Shown here one piece after another: positions 16,349 to 23,988 of a stretch of 64,000 bases of DNA. The first letter of the stretch is position 1. Each line of letters starts with the position of its first letter. Made by a program: the position numbers and the translations under genes. The notes under the pieces were generated by a model. It was not told the origin of the DNA. It did not search any database and worked only from the letters and a program-made list of their open reading frames with translations. This DNA comes from Anaerolineales bacterium (GTDB lineage Bacteria > Chloroflexota > Anaerolineae > Anaerolineales > Villigracilaceae), in assembly GCA_030583925.1 (NCBI GenBank), contig CP129482.1, positions 1,488,001-1,552,000 of the forward strand. Reading direction: 5' to 3'.

Positions 16349-16814
16349 CTTTCACGCGTTGATACGTCTTTTCAAGTTCCTCGGGCAGGACGCGCGTCTC
16401 GCCGACGGTGGACATAAAATTCGTGTCGCCCTTCCAACGCGGGACGATGTGAATGTGCACGTGTTCCTTCACCCCCGCGCCCGCCGCTTCGCCGATGTTC
16501 ACGCCGACGTTGAAGCCTTGCGGGTTGTAGATGTTTTTCAAGGCGGTCGTACAGCGCGCGGTCAATTCCATCATTTCGGCGCGGGTCTGCGGGTCGAGTT
16601 CTTCGAGATTCGGTTTGTGGACAAAAGGAATGACCATCAAGTGTCCGCTAGTGTAGGGGTAACGATTGAGAATCACAAACGCGCGCTCACCGCGATACGC
16701 GATGAGGTTCTCCGCGCTGTCTTCTTTGGCTTGCGCGTTGCAAAACACACAGCCCGCTTCTCTATCGTGATTTTCAATGTATTCCATACGCCATGGCGAC
16801 CAGAGGTGATTCAT
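16329..16814 (-). CDS. HIT family hydrolase/Ap4A phosphorylase-like
   Basis: 161 residues. The histidine triad is HVHIHIVPRW (His118, His120, His122). The N-terminal GCVFC pair (Cys22 and Cys25) is the half of a zinc site found in the Ap4A-phosphorylase-like and GalT-like branch, as is the WSPWRMEYI opening. Such enzymes hydrolyse or phosphorolyse dinucleoside polyphosphates or nucleotide conjugates; the exact substrate is unknown. Its stop lies within the repeat-derived 5' end of the downstream lipoprotein gene. No Shine-Dalgarno; the upstream region is a heptamer block. Confidence 0.85.
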   Translation of the reverse strand: MNHLWSPWRMEYIENHDREAGCVFCNAQAKEDSAENLIAYRGERAFVILNRYPYTSGHLMVIPFVHKPNLEELDPQTRAEMMELTARCTTALKNIYNPQGFNVGVNIGEAAGAGVKEHVHIHIVPRWKGDTNFMSTVGETRVLPEELEKTYQRVKDEFEKT

Positions 16815-16815
16815 T

Positions 16816-16981
16816 GGGTTGCAGGTTGAAGGTTGAAGGTTGGAAGGTTGAAAAGAAGTTGAATTTGTTCAGAAGTGACCATATTCCAATTATAGGCGAA
16901 AATTATCCTCCTCTTTCAACTTTCAACTTTTAGCCCTGGACATTCGATCTTCAACATTCAACCTTTGACCTTCAACCTTTT
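16816..16981. repeat. Inverted pair of heptamer (STRR-like) blocks
   Basis: The left block is built of AGGTTGA-type units (16816-16850). The right block is built of the complementary CTTTCAA/CCTTCAA-type units (16915-16980). About 60 bp of unrelated sequence separates them, so the whole could fold as a long stem. It occupies the gap between the HIT gene and xseA. Confidence 0.8.
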
Positions 16982-17000
16982 TTCGATTATCCTCTTACTA

Positions 17001-18215
17001 ATGCAACCCTCTCTCTTCCCCGCGCAAGTTCCTCAAACCTACACTGTCTCGAAACTGACCTTCCTCATCCGCAAACTGTTGGAGGAAAACGAGTCGCTTC
17101 AGGATGTGTGGGTGCAGGGCGAGATCTCGAATCTGTCGCGTCCCGCGTCGGGACATGTGTACTTCACCTTGAAAGATTCCAACGCCGCGTTGAAGTCGGT
17201 CATGTGGAAGACGAGCGCGGCGCGGCTGAATCTGAGTCTGCGCGACGGCATGGAAGTGGAAGTCCACGGCAGAATCGGAGTCTACGAACCGCAGGGACAA
17301 TATCAACTCTACGCGGACCAAATCAGACCTGTCGGCGAGGGCGCGCTGTATCAAGAGTTCATGCGATTGAAAGCGCAACTCGAAGCCGAGGGATTGTTCG
17401 ACTCTGAGCGCAAACGTCCCATCCCCGAACTGCCGCGTCGAATCGGACTGGTCACCTCTGCCACAGGCGCGGCATTGCGCGACATCCTCAACACACTCCG
17501 CCGCCGATTGCCACTCGTGGAAGTCCTCCTCGCTCCCTCGCCCGTGCAAGGAGTCGAAGCCCCTCCCGCGCTCGTCAAAGCCATCCAATCACTCAATTAC
17601 CAATTACCCGATGTCATCATCCTCGCCCGCGGCGGAGGCTCCATCGAAGATTTGTGGGCGTTCAACGACGAACGCGTCGTCCGCGCGGTTGCCGCCTCGA
17701 AAACGCCGATCATTTCTGGCGTGGGTCACGAAACGGATTTCACCCTCTGCGATTTCGCCGCCGATTTGCGCGCGCCCACTCCCACCGCCGCCGCCGAACT
17801 CGCCACGCCAATCACCATCCAAGACCTCGCCGCGACAATTACCAATCTCCAGTCTCTAGTCTCTGCTCATACACTCAACATCATTTCGGAAAAGCGATCC
17901 TCCCTCTCCTCCCTCACATCCCAACTTCGCTACCTCTCTCCCGCGCGGCTCATCCAATCCGAATCTCAGCGCGTGGACGAGTTGTCGCGCCGCGCCTCGT
18001 CCGCCGCGTTCAATCGTATAATTTTGGAGAGCAAGCAATTGGAGGGAACGCGGAAGCGACTCGAATCGTTGAGTCCGCTGGCGGTGTTGGGACGCGGCTA
18101 TGCCGTTGTGACGCGCAAGTCCGATGGCGGTGTTGTGTCACGCGTTGCGCAGGCGAGCGACGAGATGAACGTACGAGTCAGCGATGGAGAGTTTGAGGTG
18201 ATCCGTACGCGCTGA
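17001..18215 (+). CDS. xseA: Exodeoxyribonuclease VII large subunit
   Basis: 404 residues. The N-terminal OB-fold (YTVSKLTFLIRKLLEE, WVQGEISNLSRPASGHVYFTLKD) and the nuclease core (RIGLVTSATGAALRDIL, DVIILARGGGSIEDLWAFND, ISGVGHETDFTLCDFAADLRAPTPTAAAE) are full length for the family, which degrades single-stranded DNA with XseB. The ATG at 17001 begins at the OB-fold; the longer frame from 16965 would run through a heptamer block. Two short heptamer tracts occur in frame (17594-17607 and 17838-17866). The stop codon at 18213-18215 is provided by the repeat that follows. Confidence 0.95.
   Translation: MQPSLFPAQVPQTYTVSKLTFLIRKLLEENESLQDVWVQGEISNLSRPASGHVYFTLKDSNAALKSVMWKTSAARLNLSLRDGMEVEVHGRIGVYEPQGQYQLYADQIRPVGEGALYQEFMRLKAQLEAEGLFDSERKRPIPELPRRIGLVTSATGAALRDILNTLRRRLPLVEVLLAPSPVQGVEAPPALVKAIQSLNYQLPDVIILARGGGSIEDLWAFNDERVVRAVAASKTPIISGVGHETDFTLCDFAADLRAPTPTAAAELATPITIQDLAATITNLQSLVSAHTLNIISEKRSSLSSLTSQLRYLSPARLIQSESQRVDELSRRASSAAFNRIILESKQLEGTRKRLESLSPLAVLGRGYAVVTRKSDGGVVSRVAQASDEMNVRVSDGEFEVIRTR
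17838..17866. repeat. Short heptamer tract within xseA
   Basis: AATTACC followed by AATCTCC, AGTCTCT, AGTCTCT units, encoding TNLQSLVS in the coiled-coil region. The related tract CAATTAC x2 lies at 17594-17607. Confidence 0.55.
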
Positions 18216-18339
18216 GCGGAGACGCCGAATGCACGTAGAGGCGTCGTAGTCGAAGCGCGTTATCATGAAAACAATAAGTTTGAATCAAACTCGCGCTTCG
18301 ACTGCGGGACGAAAAAACATCGTCCCTCCGCTCAGCGCG
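18208..18339. repeat. Long imperfect inverted repeat between xseA and xseB
   Basis: CGCGCTGAGCGGAGACG at the left pairs with CGTCCCTCCGCTCAGCGCG at the right. An inner pair (GTAGTCGAAGCGCG and CGCGCTTCGACTGC) continues the stem. It supplies the xseA stop and separates the two subunit genes, which in many genomes overlap. A folded transcript could change the XseA:XseB ratio. Confidence 0.7.
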
Positions 18340-18352
18340 GAAAAGGATTAAC

Positions 18353-18604
18353 ATGCCAAAAGCATCAACCAAAAAAACAGAAAAACCAATCGAAGAATTA
18401 ACGTACGAAGAAGCGCTTGCCGAACTTGAAGGCATCGTCGAAACATTGGAAGGGGAGCAGGGTCAACTTGAAGAGGCGATCAAACTGTTCGAGCGCGGGC
18501 AGGCTTTGGCGGCACGCTGCGGCGTCTTACTTGAAGCGGCGCAACTCAAAGTGAAACAAGTCGCGGGCGACGACGTGTCCGCGTTTGAGGAAGAGTCTGA
18601 ATGA
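18353..18604 (+). CDS. xseB: Exodeoxyribonuclease VII small subunit
   Basis: 83 residues, normal for XseB. LTYEEALAELEGIVETLEG and LEEAIKLFERGQALAARC are the family hallmarks of the helical hairpin that coats the XseA stalk. It follows xseA on the same strand after a repeat-filled spacer of 137 bp. Its stop overlaps the next start (ATGA), coupling it to the DUF212 gene. Confidence 0.93.
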   Translation: MPKASTKKTEKPIEELTYEEALAELEGIVETLEGEQGQLEEAIKLFERGQALAARCGVLLEAAQLKVKQVAGDDVSAFEEESE

Positions 18605-19053
18605 ATCTAGCGGACCTTTTACAAAACAAAGCGCTCATTGCGGGGCTCATCGCATGGGCGCTCGCGCAGATTATCAAACTTCCGCTCGATTTTTTTCGCA
18701 CACGCAAATGGAACTGGTCGTTGGCGCTGACCACAGGCGGAATGCCGAGTTCGCATTCATCGTTGATGACCGCCACGACTCTCGCCATTGGTCTTTATCA
18801 CGGCTTCGGCAATCCGCTGTTTGCGCTTGGTGTTGCCATCACGATGATCGTCACGTACGACGCGGCGGGCGTGCGCCAACAAGCGGGCATCCACGCGCAG
18901 CGCATCAACGTGTTGTTCGACGAATTATTGCGCGGTCACATCTTCAGCGAAAAAGATTTGCGCGAGGTCATCGGTCACACGCCGCTCGAAGTGGCGGGTG
19001 GAATTTTGCTCGGCATCATCGTTGCCATCAGTCAATGGATGATTTGGAAGTAG
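18601..19053 (+). CDS. Divergent PAP2 family (DUF212) membrane protein
   Basis: 150 residues with four hydrophobic segments. GGMPSSHSS (residues 46-54) is the acid-phosphatase-like signature of the DUF212/YuiD family, and the family motif YDAAGVRQQAGIHAQ-xx-N is present. The substrate is unproven; related PAP2 enzymes dephosphorylate lipid phosphates. It is cotranscribed with xseB by 4-nt overlap. Its 3' end overlaps murJ tail-to-tail by 26 bp, a consequence of the repeat that extends murJ. Confidence 0.85.
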   Translation: MNLADLLQNKALIAGLIAWALAQIIKLPLDFFRTRKWNWSLALTTGGMPSSHSSLMTATTLAIGLYHGFGNPLFALGVAITMIVTYDAAGVRQQAGIHAQRINVLFDELLRGHIFSEKDLREVIGHTPLEVAGGILLGIIVAISQWMIWK

Positions 19054-20659
19054 TGTCATTGCGAGAGCGAAGCAATCTCCTCGCAACCGCATCGAAAATA
19101 ATTTTCACTTCGGGGACTTTGAGAAGTACGACTCCCGCGCCGTAGATGACTCCGCCGATGAGGACTCCTCCCAACGTGACCAGCCACCGCGTCTGACTCA
19201 GGGACAGCTGAATCCAAGCCATCAAGCCGACTCCCATCCCCAGCGCCGCCACTGCGACTCTCCACGCGCCATTCGCAATGGACTTGCCCTCGATGCCGTT
19301 CAACCGCTTCCGCATGAAGATGAACAGCGCGGTTGCTTCAAGCGCGGTTGCCAGCGAATTCGCCAACGCCAACCCCCCGAGCGGGAACCATCCGATCTGC
19401 GCGAACCACCTCGAAAATAAAATACTGAAAAGTACATTCAATCCCATCGCAATCGTGCCGATGATGACGGGAGTCTTTGTATCCTGTTGGGCATAAAAGG
19501 CGCGCGTCAACACTTCCATGATCGAGTGACCGACGAGTCCCGCCGCGAACCAGAGCAACGCCCACGCCACGAGTTGAACGTCGTGCGAATCGAACTCGCC
19601 GCGTTGATAGAGGAATGAAATCAACGGGACGCGCAAAATCATCAATCCCACACTGGCAGGGACAGCCATGAGCAGAATCCCGCGCAGGGACGCGGCGAGC
19701 GAGGCGCGCATTTCGTCCAGTTTGCCAAGCGCGTGCTGTGCGGAGAATGTCGGCATGGCGGCAATGGCGACCGATTGGGCGATGGCGGCTTGCGCCATGA
19801 GCATCAACGAGAACGCGTAAGCGAGGCTGGTGACGCTTCCCACTTCCATGTTGGAAGCGAGATTAGTGTTGACCCAAAAATTAAGTTGCACGACGGCAAC
19901 GCCGAGCAAGCGGGGAAGCATGAGGAGAAGGACGGTGCGGACGTTGGAATCGTTGGTGATTCGTAATTGGTAATTGAAGAATGGAGACTTGAGACTGGAG
20001 ACTAGTTTGAGGAGAGATGGGAGTTGAACGAATAGGTATAGAACCGCTCCGATGACAACGCCCCATGCCAAGCCATAAATTCCCATGGATGGAGCAAGAA
20101 AGAGCGCGCCGAAGATGATTCCGAGTTGGTACATGGCGGAGGTCAACGCGGGGACGAGGAAGATCTGGTGCGCGTTGAGGATGCCGACGATCAACCCGCC
20201 GAGACCGAATAAAACAGCCGAGATGAGTTGAATGCGGAGGAGTGAAACGGTGAGGGCGAAGATCTCAGGGTTAGCGGAGAGTCCAGGGGCGAGGGCGAAG
20301 CGAACAACTTGAGGGGCGAAAAAGGCAATTAACGCCGCGAGCAGGCTGAGGGTCAGAGTGACCGTGTGGGCGAGGGCGGAGGCGAGTCGCCATGCCGAAT
20401 CCTTATCCCCTTTGGCGAGGAGTCCAGTGAACGTCGGAATAAAAGCCGAGCCGAGCGCGCCTCCCGCGACCAAAAGGAAGAGAGTCTCGCTGACGCGGTT
20501 GGCGGCGAAGAAGGCGTCGAGTTCGGGCGAGGCGCCGAAAGTGTTTGCGACGATGATGCCGCGCGCCAACCCCGCGAGTTGACCGAAGAGGATGGCGAAC
20601 ATCACTGTGCCCGCGGCGCGCGCGATCTGGCGATTGGCGTTTGTGTTGGGAGTTGTCAC
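19028..20659 (-). CDS. murJ: Lipid II flippase MurJ
   Basis: 543 residues with about 14 hydrophobic helices. The MOP-superfamily opening (FGQLAGLARGIIVANTFGASPELDAFFAANR) and the mid-protein GILLMAVPASVGLMILRVPLISFLYQRGEF are typical of MurJ, which exports lipid II for peptidoglycan synthesis. The start is GTG at 20659, 8 nt after a TATAAT box. Two oddities: a heptamer tract (19963-20011) encodes the loop around SLKSPFFNYQLRITNDS, and the last about 20 residues (from AVARRLLRSRND) are repeat-encoded, running antisense into the convergent gene. Confidence 0.93.
   Translation of the reverse strand: MTTPNTNANRQIARAAGTVMFAILFGQLAGLARGIIVANTFGASPELDAFFAANRVSETLFLLVAGGALGSAFIPTFTGLLAKGDKDSAWRLASALAHTVTLTLSLLAALIAFFAPQVVRFALAPGLSANPEIFALTVSLLRIQLISAVLFGLGGLIVGILNAHQIFLVPALTSAMYQLGIIFGALFLAPSMGIYGLAWGVVIGAVLYLFVQLPSLLKLVSSLKSPFFNYQLRITNDSNVRTVLLLMLPRLLGVAVVQLNFWVNTNLASNMEVGSVTSLAYAFSLMLMAQAAIAQSVAIAAMPTFSAQHALGKLDEMRASLAASLRGILLMAVPASVGLMILRVPLISFLYQRGEFDSHDVQLVAWALLWFAAGLVGHSIMEVLTRAFYAQQDTKTPVIIGTIAMGLNVLFSILFSRWFAQIGWFPLGGLALANSLATALEATALFIFMRKRLNGIEGKSIANGAWRVAVAALGMGVGLMAWIQLSLSQTRWLVTLGGVLIGGVIYGAGVVLLKVPEVKIIFDAVARRLLRSRNDTTSKSSID
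19055..19087. repeat. Half copy of the CATTGCGAG-family repeat
   Basis: GTCATTGCGAGAGCGAAGC then AATCTCCTCGCAAC; only one arm is present. On the minus strand it encodes AVARRLLRSRND, the tail of MurJ. Confidence 0.8.
19963..20011. repeat. Seven consecutive heptamer units inside murJ
   Basis: GTAATTG twice, AAGAATG, GAGACTT, GAGACTG, GAGACTA, GTTTGAG. Translated on the minus strand as a loop between transmembrane segments; the frame is kept. Confidence 0.85.
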
Positions 20660-20667
20660 GAGCGAGG

Positions 20668-20675
20668 ATTATAAT
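20668..20675. promoter_or_regulatory. Palindromic -10 box shared by two divergent genes
   Basis: ATTATAAT reads TATAAT on both strands. On the plus strand the ATG at 20683 follows after 7 nt; on the minus strand the murJ GTG at 20659 follows after 8 nt. Neither leader has a Shine-Dalgarno. On the plus strand TTGGGA 18 bp upstream is a possible -35. Confidence 0.5.
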
Positions 20676-20682
20676 CGTGAAC

Positions 20683-21786
20683 ATGAGCGCAGTTACTCAA
20701 CGCGGTTATCTCGTCATTGCTGACATTTCGGGTTACACATCTTTTGTCGCAAAGACGGAGTTGGAACACTCGCACGAGATCATCACTGAATTGCTAGAAT
20801 TGCTCGTCGAAAAATTTCAACCCGTGATGACCATCTCGAAACTCGAAGGCGACGCGGTCTTTGCTTATTCTGCCATGGGTGTGTTCACGTGCGGCGATAC
20901 GCTGGTTGACTTTATCGAATCCATTTACGTTGCGTTTCGCGACAGGTTGGTTTCGATGAAACATAAAACAACCTGCACGTGCAATGCCTGCCGCAATATC
21001 CCTACGCTCGATCTGAAATTCTTTGCGCATTGCGGCGACTTCATCGTTCAGAACGTGTCGAACATCCGTGAATTGGTTGGGTCGGACGTGAACTTGATCC
21101 ATCGGCTCACCAAGAATCACGTTTCTGAATCGACAGGTTGGCGCGCATACATTTTAGTCACCGAGCAATGTATCGCTCGACTCGGTTTGAATCTCGAAGA
21201 TGTCCATATTCAAATGGAAGAGTATGAGTATCTCGGCGAGATCAAAACATTCAGCATTGACTTGCGGAAGCGCTATACGGAAATCGTCGAGTCGCGCCGA
21301 ATTATGATCGACGAGAAGGACGCCGACCTCGTCGTACGCGTGGACTTCCCCACGCCTCCTGCCGTGACGTGGGAATGGATTCAGGACCCCATCAAACGCA
21401 ACCTCTGGAACGGGGGACATGTTCATTGGTCGCTGGGCGAGAGACCCAAAGGACGCGCAGGCGCGGGCGCAAGCAATCATTGCGCGCATGGCAAATCCAC
21501 AAGCACCGAAGTGATCTTGGATTGGCGACCATTCGAATATTCCACAGCAGATTCGTACGAGAATGGGAAAAGGTCATTCTCTGAAACGTTCCGCTTCGAA
21601 CCGCTGCCGAATGGCGGGACGCGCGTCCATGATTTGCTTCAAATGCACATGCCCATTCCGCGTTTCGCGCGCAACCTAGCGTTGAAATTCGTCCTCTTGT
21701 ATCAGCATCAGTATGAAGCCGCCCTTCAGAGGGCGACGGAATTTGCCAGCGAGGAATTTGCAAAGGCAAAGAACGCTGAATCGTGA
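20683..21786 (+). CDS. DUF2652/class III cyclase-like domain fused to SRPBCC domain
   Basis: 367 residues. Residues about 5-190 resemble class III nucleotidyl cyclases of the DUF2652 type: ADISGYTSF carries the first metal Asp, SKLEGDAVFAY the second, and GSDVNLIHRLTKN supplies the Asn/Arg pair that positions the nucleotide in this fold. Whether it makes cAMP is not established. Residues about 220-365 look like an SRPBCC (START-like) lipid- or ligand-binding domain. A ligand-responsive cyclase is an attractive inference. The start follows a -10 box by 7 nt; the in-frame ATG at 20641 would overlap murJ. Confidence 0.7.
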   Translation: MSAVTQRGYLVIADISGYTSFVAKTELEHSHEIITELLELLVEKFQPVMTISKLEGDAVFAYSAMGVFTCGDTLVDFIESIYVAFRDRLVSMKHKTTCTCNACRNIPTLDLKFFAHCGDFIVQNVSNIRELVGSDVNLIHRLTKNHVSESTGWRAYILVTEQCIARLGLNLEDVHIQMEEYEYLGEIKTFSIDLRKRYTEIVESRRIMIDEKDADLVVRVDFPTPPAVTWEWIQDPIKRNLWNGGHVHWSLGERPKGRAGAGASNHCAHGKSTSTEVILDWRPFEYSTADSYENGKRSFSETFRFEPLPNGGTRVHDLLQMHMPIPRFARNLALKFVLLYQHQYEAALQRATEFASEEFAKAKNAES

Positions 21787-21895
21787 ACGATAGCAGATAT
21801 CGAGTTGGCAAAAACTGAAATGCTTGCCCGTATCGAGAACAGTGGTCGCCGCCAAAATTACCCGAAGGCTGGGATAAGGTTTAGGAATCAAATTG

Positions 21896-23005
21896 ATGCG
21901 ACATAAAATAATCTACCCAATTCTCCCGATTCTCTTAATTCTCCTTTCTTCCTGCGCTGAGGCTTCCGTCACGCCAAGCGCCGAGCCTGAGATCACAGCC
22001 ACTCCCTCCACCGAACTCACGCCTATTGACTTGCAGACAGGCTACGGCGTGAGCGGCGGATGGTTCGAGTTGTATTTCACCGATCCCGTTGACCCGTTCT
22101 CGTCGCAAGCCACGGGCGGCGTGGACGGTCCGCTGGTGGAGGCGATCAACGCGGCGCGGTTGAGCGTTGACGTCGCCGCGTACAGCCTCACGTTGAACAG
22201 CGTCCGCAACGCGTTGTTGAACGCGCACGACCGCGGCGTGACCGTCCGCATGGTGATGGAGTCCACAAACATGGACACGTCCGATGTGGAGCGCCTGCTC
22301 GAAGCGGGCATTCCCATCGTCGGCGATAAACAAGATGGCTTGATGCACAACAAGTTCATGGTGATCGACAAATCCGAAGTGTGGACAGGCTCGATGAACT
22401 ACACCGACTCGGGCGCGTACGACGACAACAACGATATGATTCGCATCCGCTCGACGAAGATGGCGGAGAACTACACCAAAGAATTCGAGGAGATGTTTTT
22501 GGAGAATCGCTTCGGTGAGATCACGACTGCCGAAACGCCTCATCCCTCCCTTACGATTGACTCGACCCGTGTGGATACTTTTTTCTCCCCCGACGACGGC
22601 GTGTTGAATTATGTCGCGGCTGTGTTGAGCAGCGCAGAGGAAAGCATTTATTTCCTGACGTTCTCGTTCACATCCAATGACCTTGGCGACATCGTCCGCG
22701 CAAAAGCGGAGGATGGACTCGTCGTCAAAGGCGTGATGGACGAAGAGCAGATTTCATCCAACCAAGGTACGGAGTTCGATCCGTTCAAACAGGCGGGAAT
22801 TGATGTCCGCATTGACGGGGTCGAGGGGCAGATGCACCACAAGGTGTTCATCGTTGACGAGTCGATTGTGATTGTCGGCTCGTACAACTTTTCGCAAAGC
22901 GCCGAAACTCGCAACGACGAAAACGTGCTGATTATTTACAATGTAGCCATCGCCCAGGAGTTTATGAAGGAGTTTGAACGGGTGTGGGATGTTGCCCATG
23001 ACTGA
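21896..23005 (+). CDS. Phospholipase D-like lipoprotein with two HKD motifs
   Basis: 369 residues. The signal peptide ends LILLSSC (lipobox Cys, about residue 20). Two catalytic repeats are complete: MHNKFMVIDKSEVWTGSMNYT and MHHKVFIVDESIVIVGSYNFS, each HxK(x4)D with a downstream Ser/Asn. This is the pattern of phospholipase D, cardiolipin synthase and Nuc endonuclease enzymes; as an exported lipoprotein it could act on lipids or on DNA. ATG at 21896 was taken; the TTG directly before it is in frame. It is separated from the next gene by a perfect palindrome. Confidence 0.85.
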   Translation: MRHKIIYPILPILLILLSSCAEASVTPSAEPEITATPSTELTPIDLQTGYGVSGGWFELYFTDPVDPFSSQATGGVDGPLVEAINAARLSVDVAAYSLTLNSVRNALLNAHDRGVTVRMVMESTNMDTSDVERLLEAGIPIVGDKQDGLMHNKFMVIDKSEVWTGSMNYTDSGAYDDNNDMIRIRSTKMAENYTKEFEEMFLENRFGEITTAETPHPSLTIDSTRVDTFFSPDDGVLNYVAAVLSSAEESIYFLTFSFTSNDLGDIVRAKAEDGLVVKGVMDEEQISSNQGTEFDPFKQAGIDVRIDGVEGQMHHKVFIVDESIVIVGSYNFSQSAETRNDENVLIIYNVAIAQEFMKEFERVWDVAHD

Positions 23006-23010
23006 TAATT

Positions 23011-23041
23011 GATCCTTCGGCAGTTCAACTGCCGAAGGATC
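23011..23041. repeat. Perfect 31-bp palindrome with CGGCAGTTSAACTGCCG core
   Basis: GATCCTTCGGCAGTT, one C, then the exact reverse complement. It lies 5 nt after the stop of the phospholipase D-like gene. It could act as a hairpin in the transcript, but no T-run follows, so a simple terminator is unlikely. Confidence 0.85.
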
Positions 23042-23057
23042 GAATAATAGGTGAAAC

Positions 23058-23915
23058 ATGAAACTACTTGCTGTCTTTGCTCACCCTGACGATGAATCCA
23101 TGGGACTCGGCGGCACGCTCGCCAAATACGCCGCCGAAGGAGTCGAAACGTACCTCGTCTGCGCGACGCGGGGGGAGAGGGGGTGGTGGGATTCGGAGGG
23201 ACCAAACCCAGGCTTGGAAGGAGTCGGGAAAATCCGCACGAAAGAGTTGGAGAACGCGGGGAAAATCCTGGGGCTGAAGGAAATCCATTTTCTGAATTAC
23301 ATTGACGGCGACCTCGATCAGGCTGATCCGAAAGAAGCCATTGGAAAAATCGTTACGCAACTCCGCCGAATCAAACCGGATGTGGTTGTGACGTTCGCAC
23401 ACGACGGCGCGTATGGTCACCCCGATCACATCGCCATTTCGCAATTTGCAACCGCCGCGCTCGTCTGCGCAGCGGATGGGAATTATCACGATGCGGAAAA
23501 TTTGCCGCCGCATCGTGTGTCGAAGTTGTATTACTTTGTTGATACGGAAGCGATCGCAAGTTTGTACGAGAAATATCTCGGTCCGATCGAATTCCCCGTT
23601 GACGACCAAGTGCGCGGCGAATCCCCGTGGAAAGATTGGATGATCACCACGCACGTGGATGTTTCAGCGTATTCGAAAACTGCGTGGGAGGCGTGTTTGT
23701 GTCACAAAAGCCAACTGCCCAGTCTTGCCCTGCTGATGAAGTTGCCTGTAGAGGAAGTACAAAAATTACTGGCGATGCAGGGAACGTTTTATCGTGCAAT
23801 GAGTTCGGTGAATGGGGGCAGGAAAGTTGAAACGGATTTGTTTGAGGGATTAACCATGTCGTTGCGAGGAAGCCCGAGCCTTAAACGGCGAGCGGCTGAC
23901 GAAGCAATCTCCTAA
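23058..23915 (+). CDS. PIG-L family N-acetylglucosamine deacetylase-like (LmbE/BshB type)
   Basis: 285 residues. AHPDDESMGLGGTL is the zinc-binding signature (His, Asp, Asp) and AYGHPDHIA provides the distal His residues. The family removes acetyl groups from GlcNAc moieties of lipids, mycothiol or bacillithiol precursors, or antibiotics. The substrate is unknown. GGTGA upstream of ATG 23058 is a weak ribosome site. The final 25 or so residues (from MSLRGSPSL) are encoded by a CATTGCGAG-family repeat, whose TAA ends the gene, so the native C-terminus has been replaced or extended. Confidence 0.85.
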   Translation: MKLLAVFAHPDDESMGLGGTLAKYAAEGVETYLVCATRGERGWWDSEGPNPGLEGVGKIRTKELENAGKILGLKEIHFLNYIDGDLDQADPKEAIGKIVTQLRRIKPDVVVTFAHDGAYGHPDHIAISQFATAALVCAADGNYHDAENLPPHRVSKLYYFVDTEAIASLYEKYLGPIEFPVDDQVRGESPWKDWMITTHVDVSAYSKTAWEACLCHKSQLPSLALLMKLPVEEVQKLLAMQGTFYRAMSSVNGGRKVETDLFEGLTMSLRGSPSLKRRAADEAIS

Positions 23916-23980
23916 TAACAGACCTACTTTTGTTGCGAAGAGATTGCTTTGGGCGGACGAATGCCGCCCTCGCAACGACA
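23857..23980. repeat. Interspersed repeat, CATTGCGAG family
   Basis: Starts TGTCGTTGCGAGG and ends CCTCGCAACGACA, with GAAGCAATCTCC and AGATTGCTTTGG inside. Its first half is translated as the tail of the upstream PIG-L deacetylase. Confidence 0.85.
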
Positions 23981-23988
23981 CTTCCAAT

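Noticed and set aside
16965-17000. xseA start at 16965
   Set aside because: The extra 12 residues are encoded by a heptamer block; the OB-fold begins right after the ATG at 17001.
23011-23041. Rho-independent terminator after the phospholipase D-like gene
   Set aside because: The palindrome is perfect but lacks a T-run, and its core recurs at 2091-2117 upstream of a gene, so it is better treated as a repeat.
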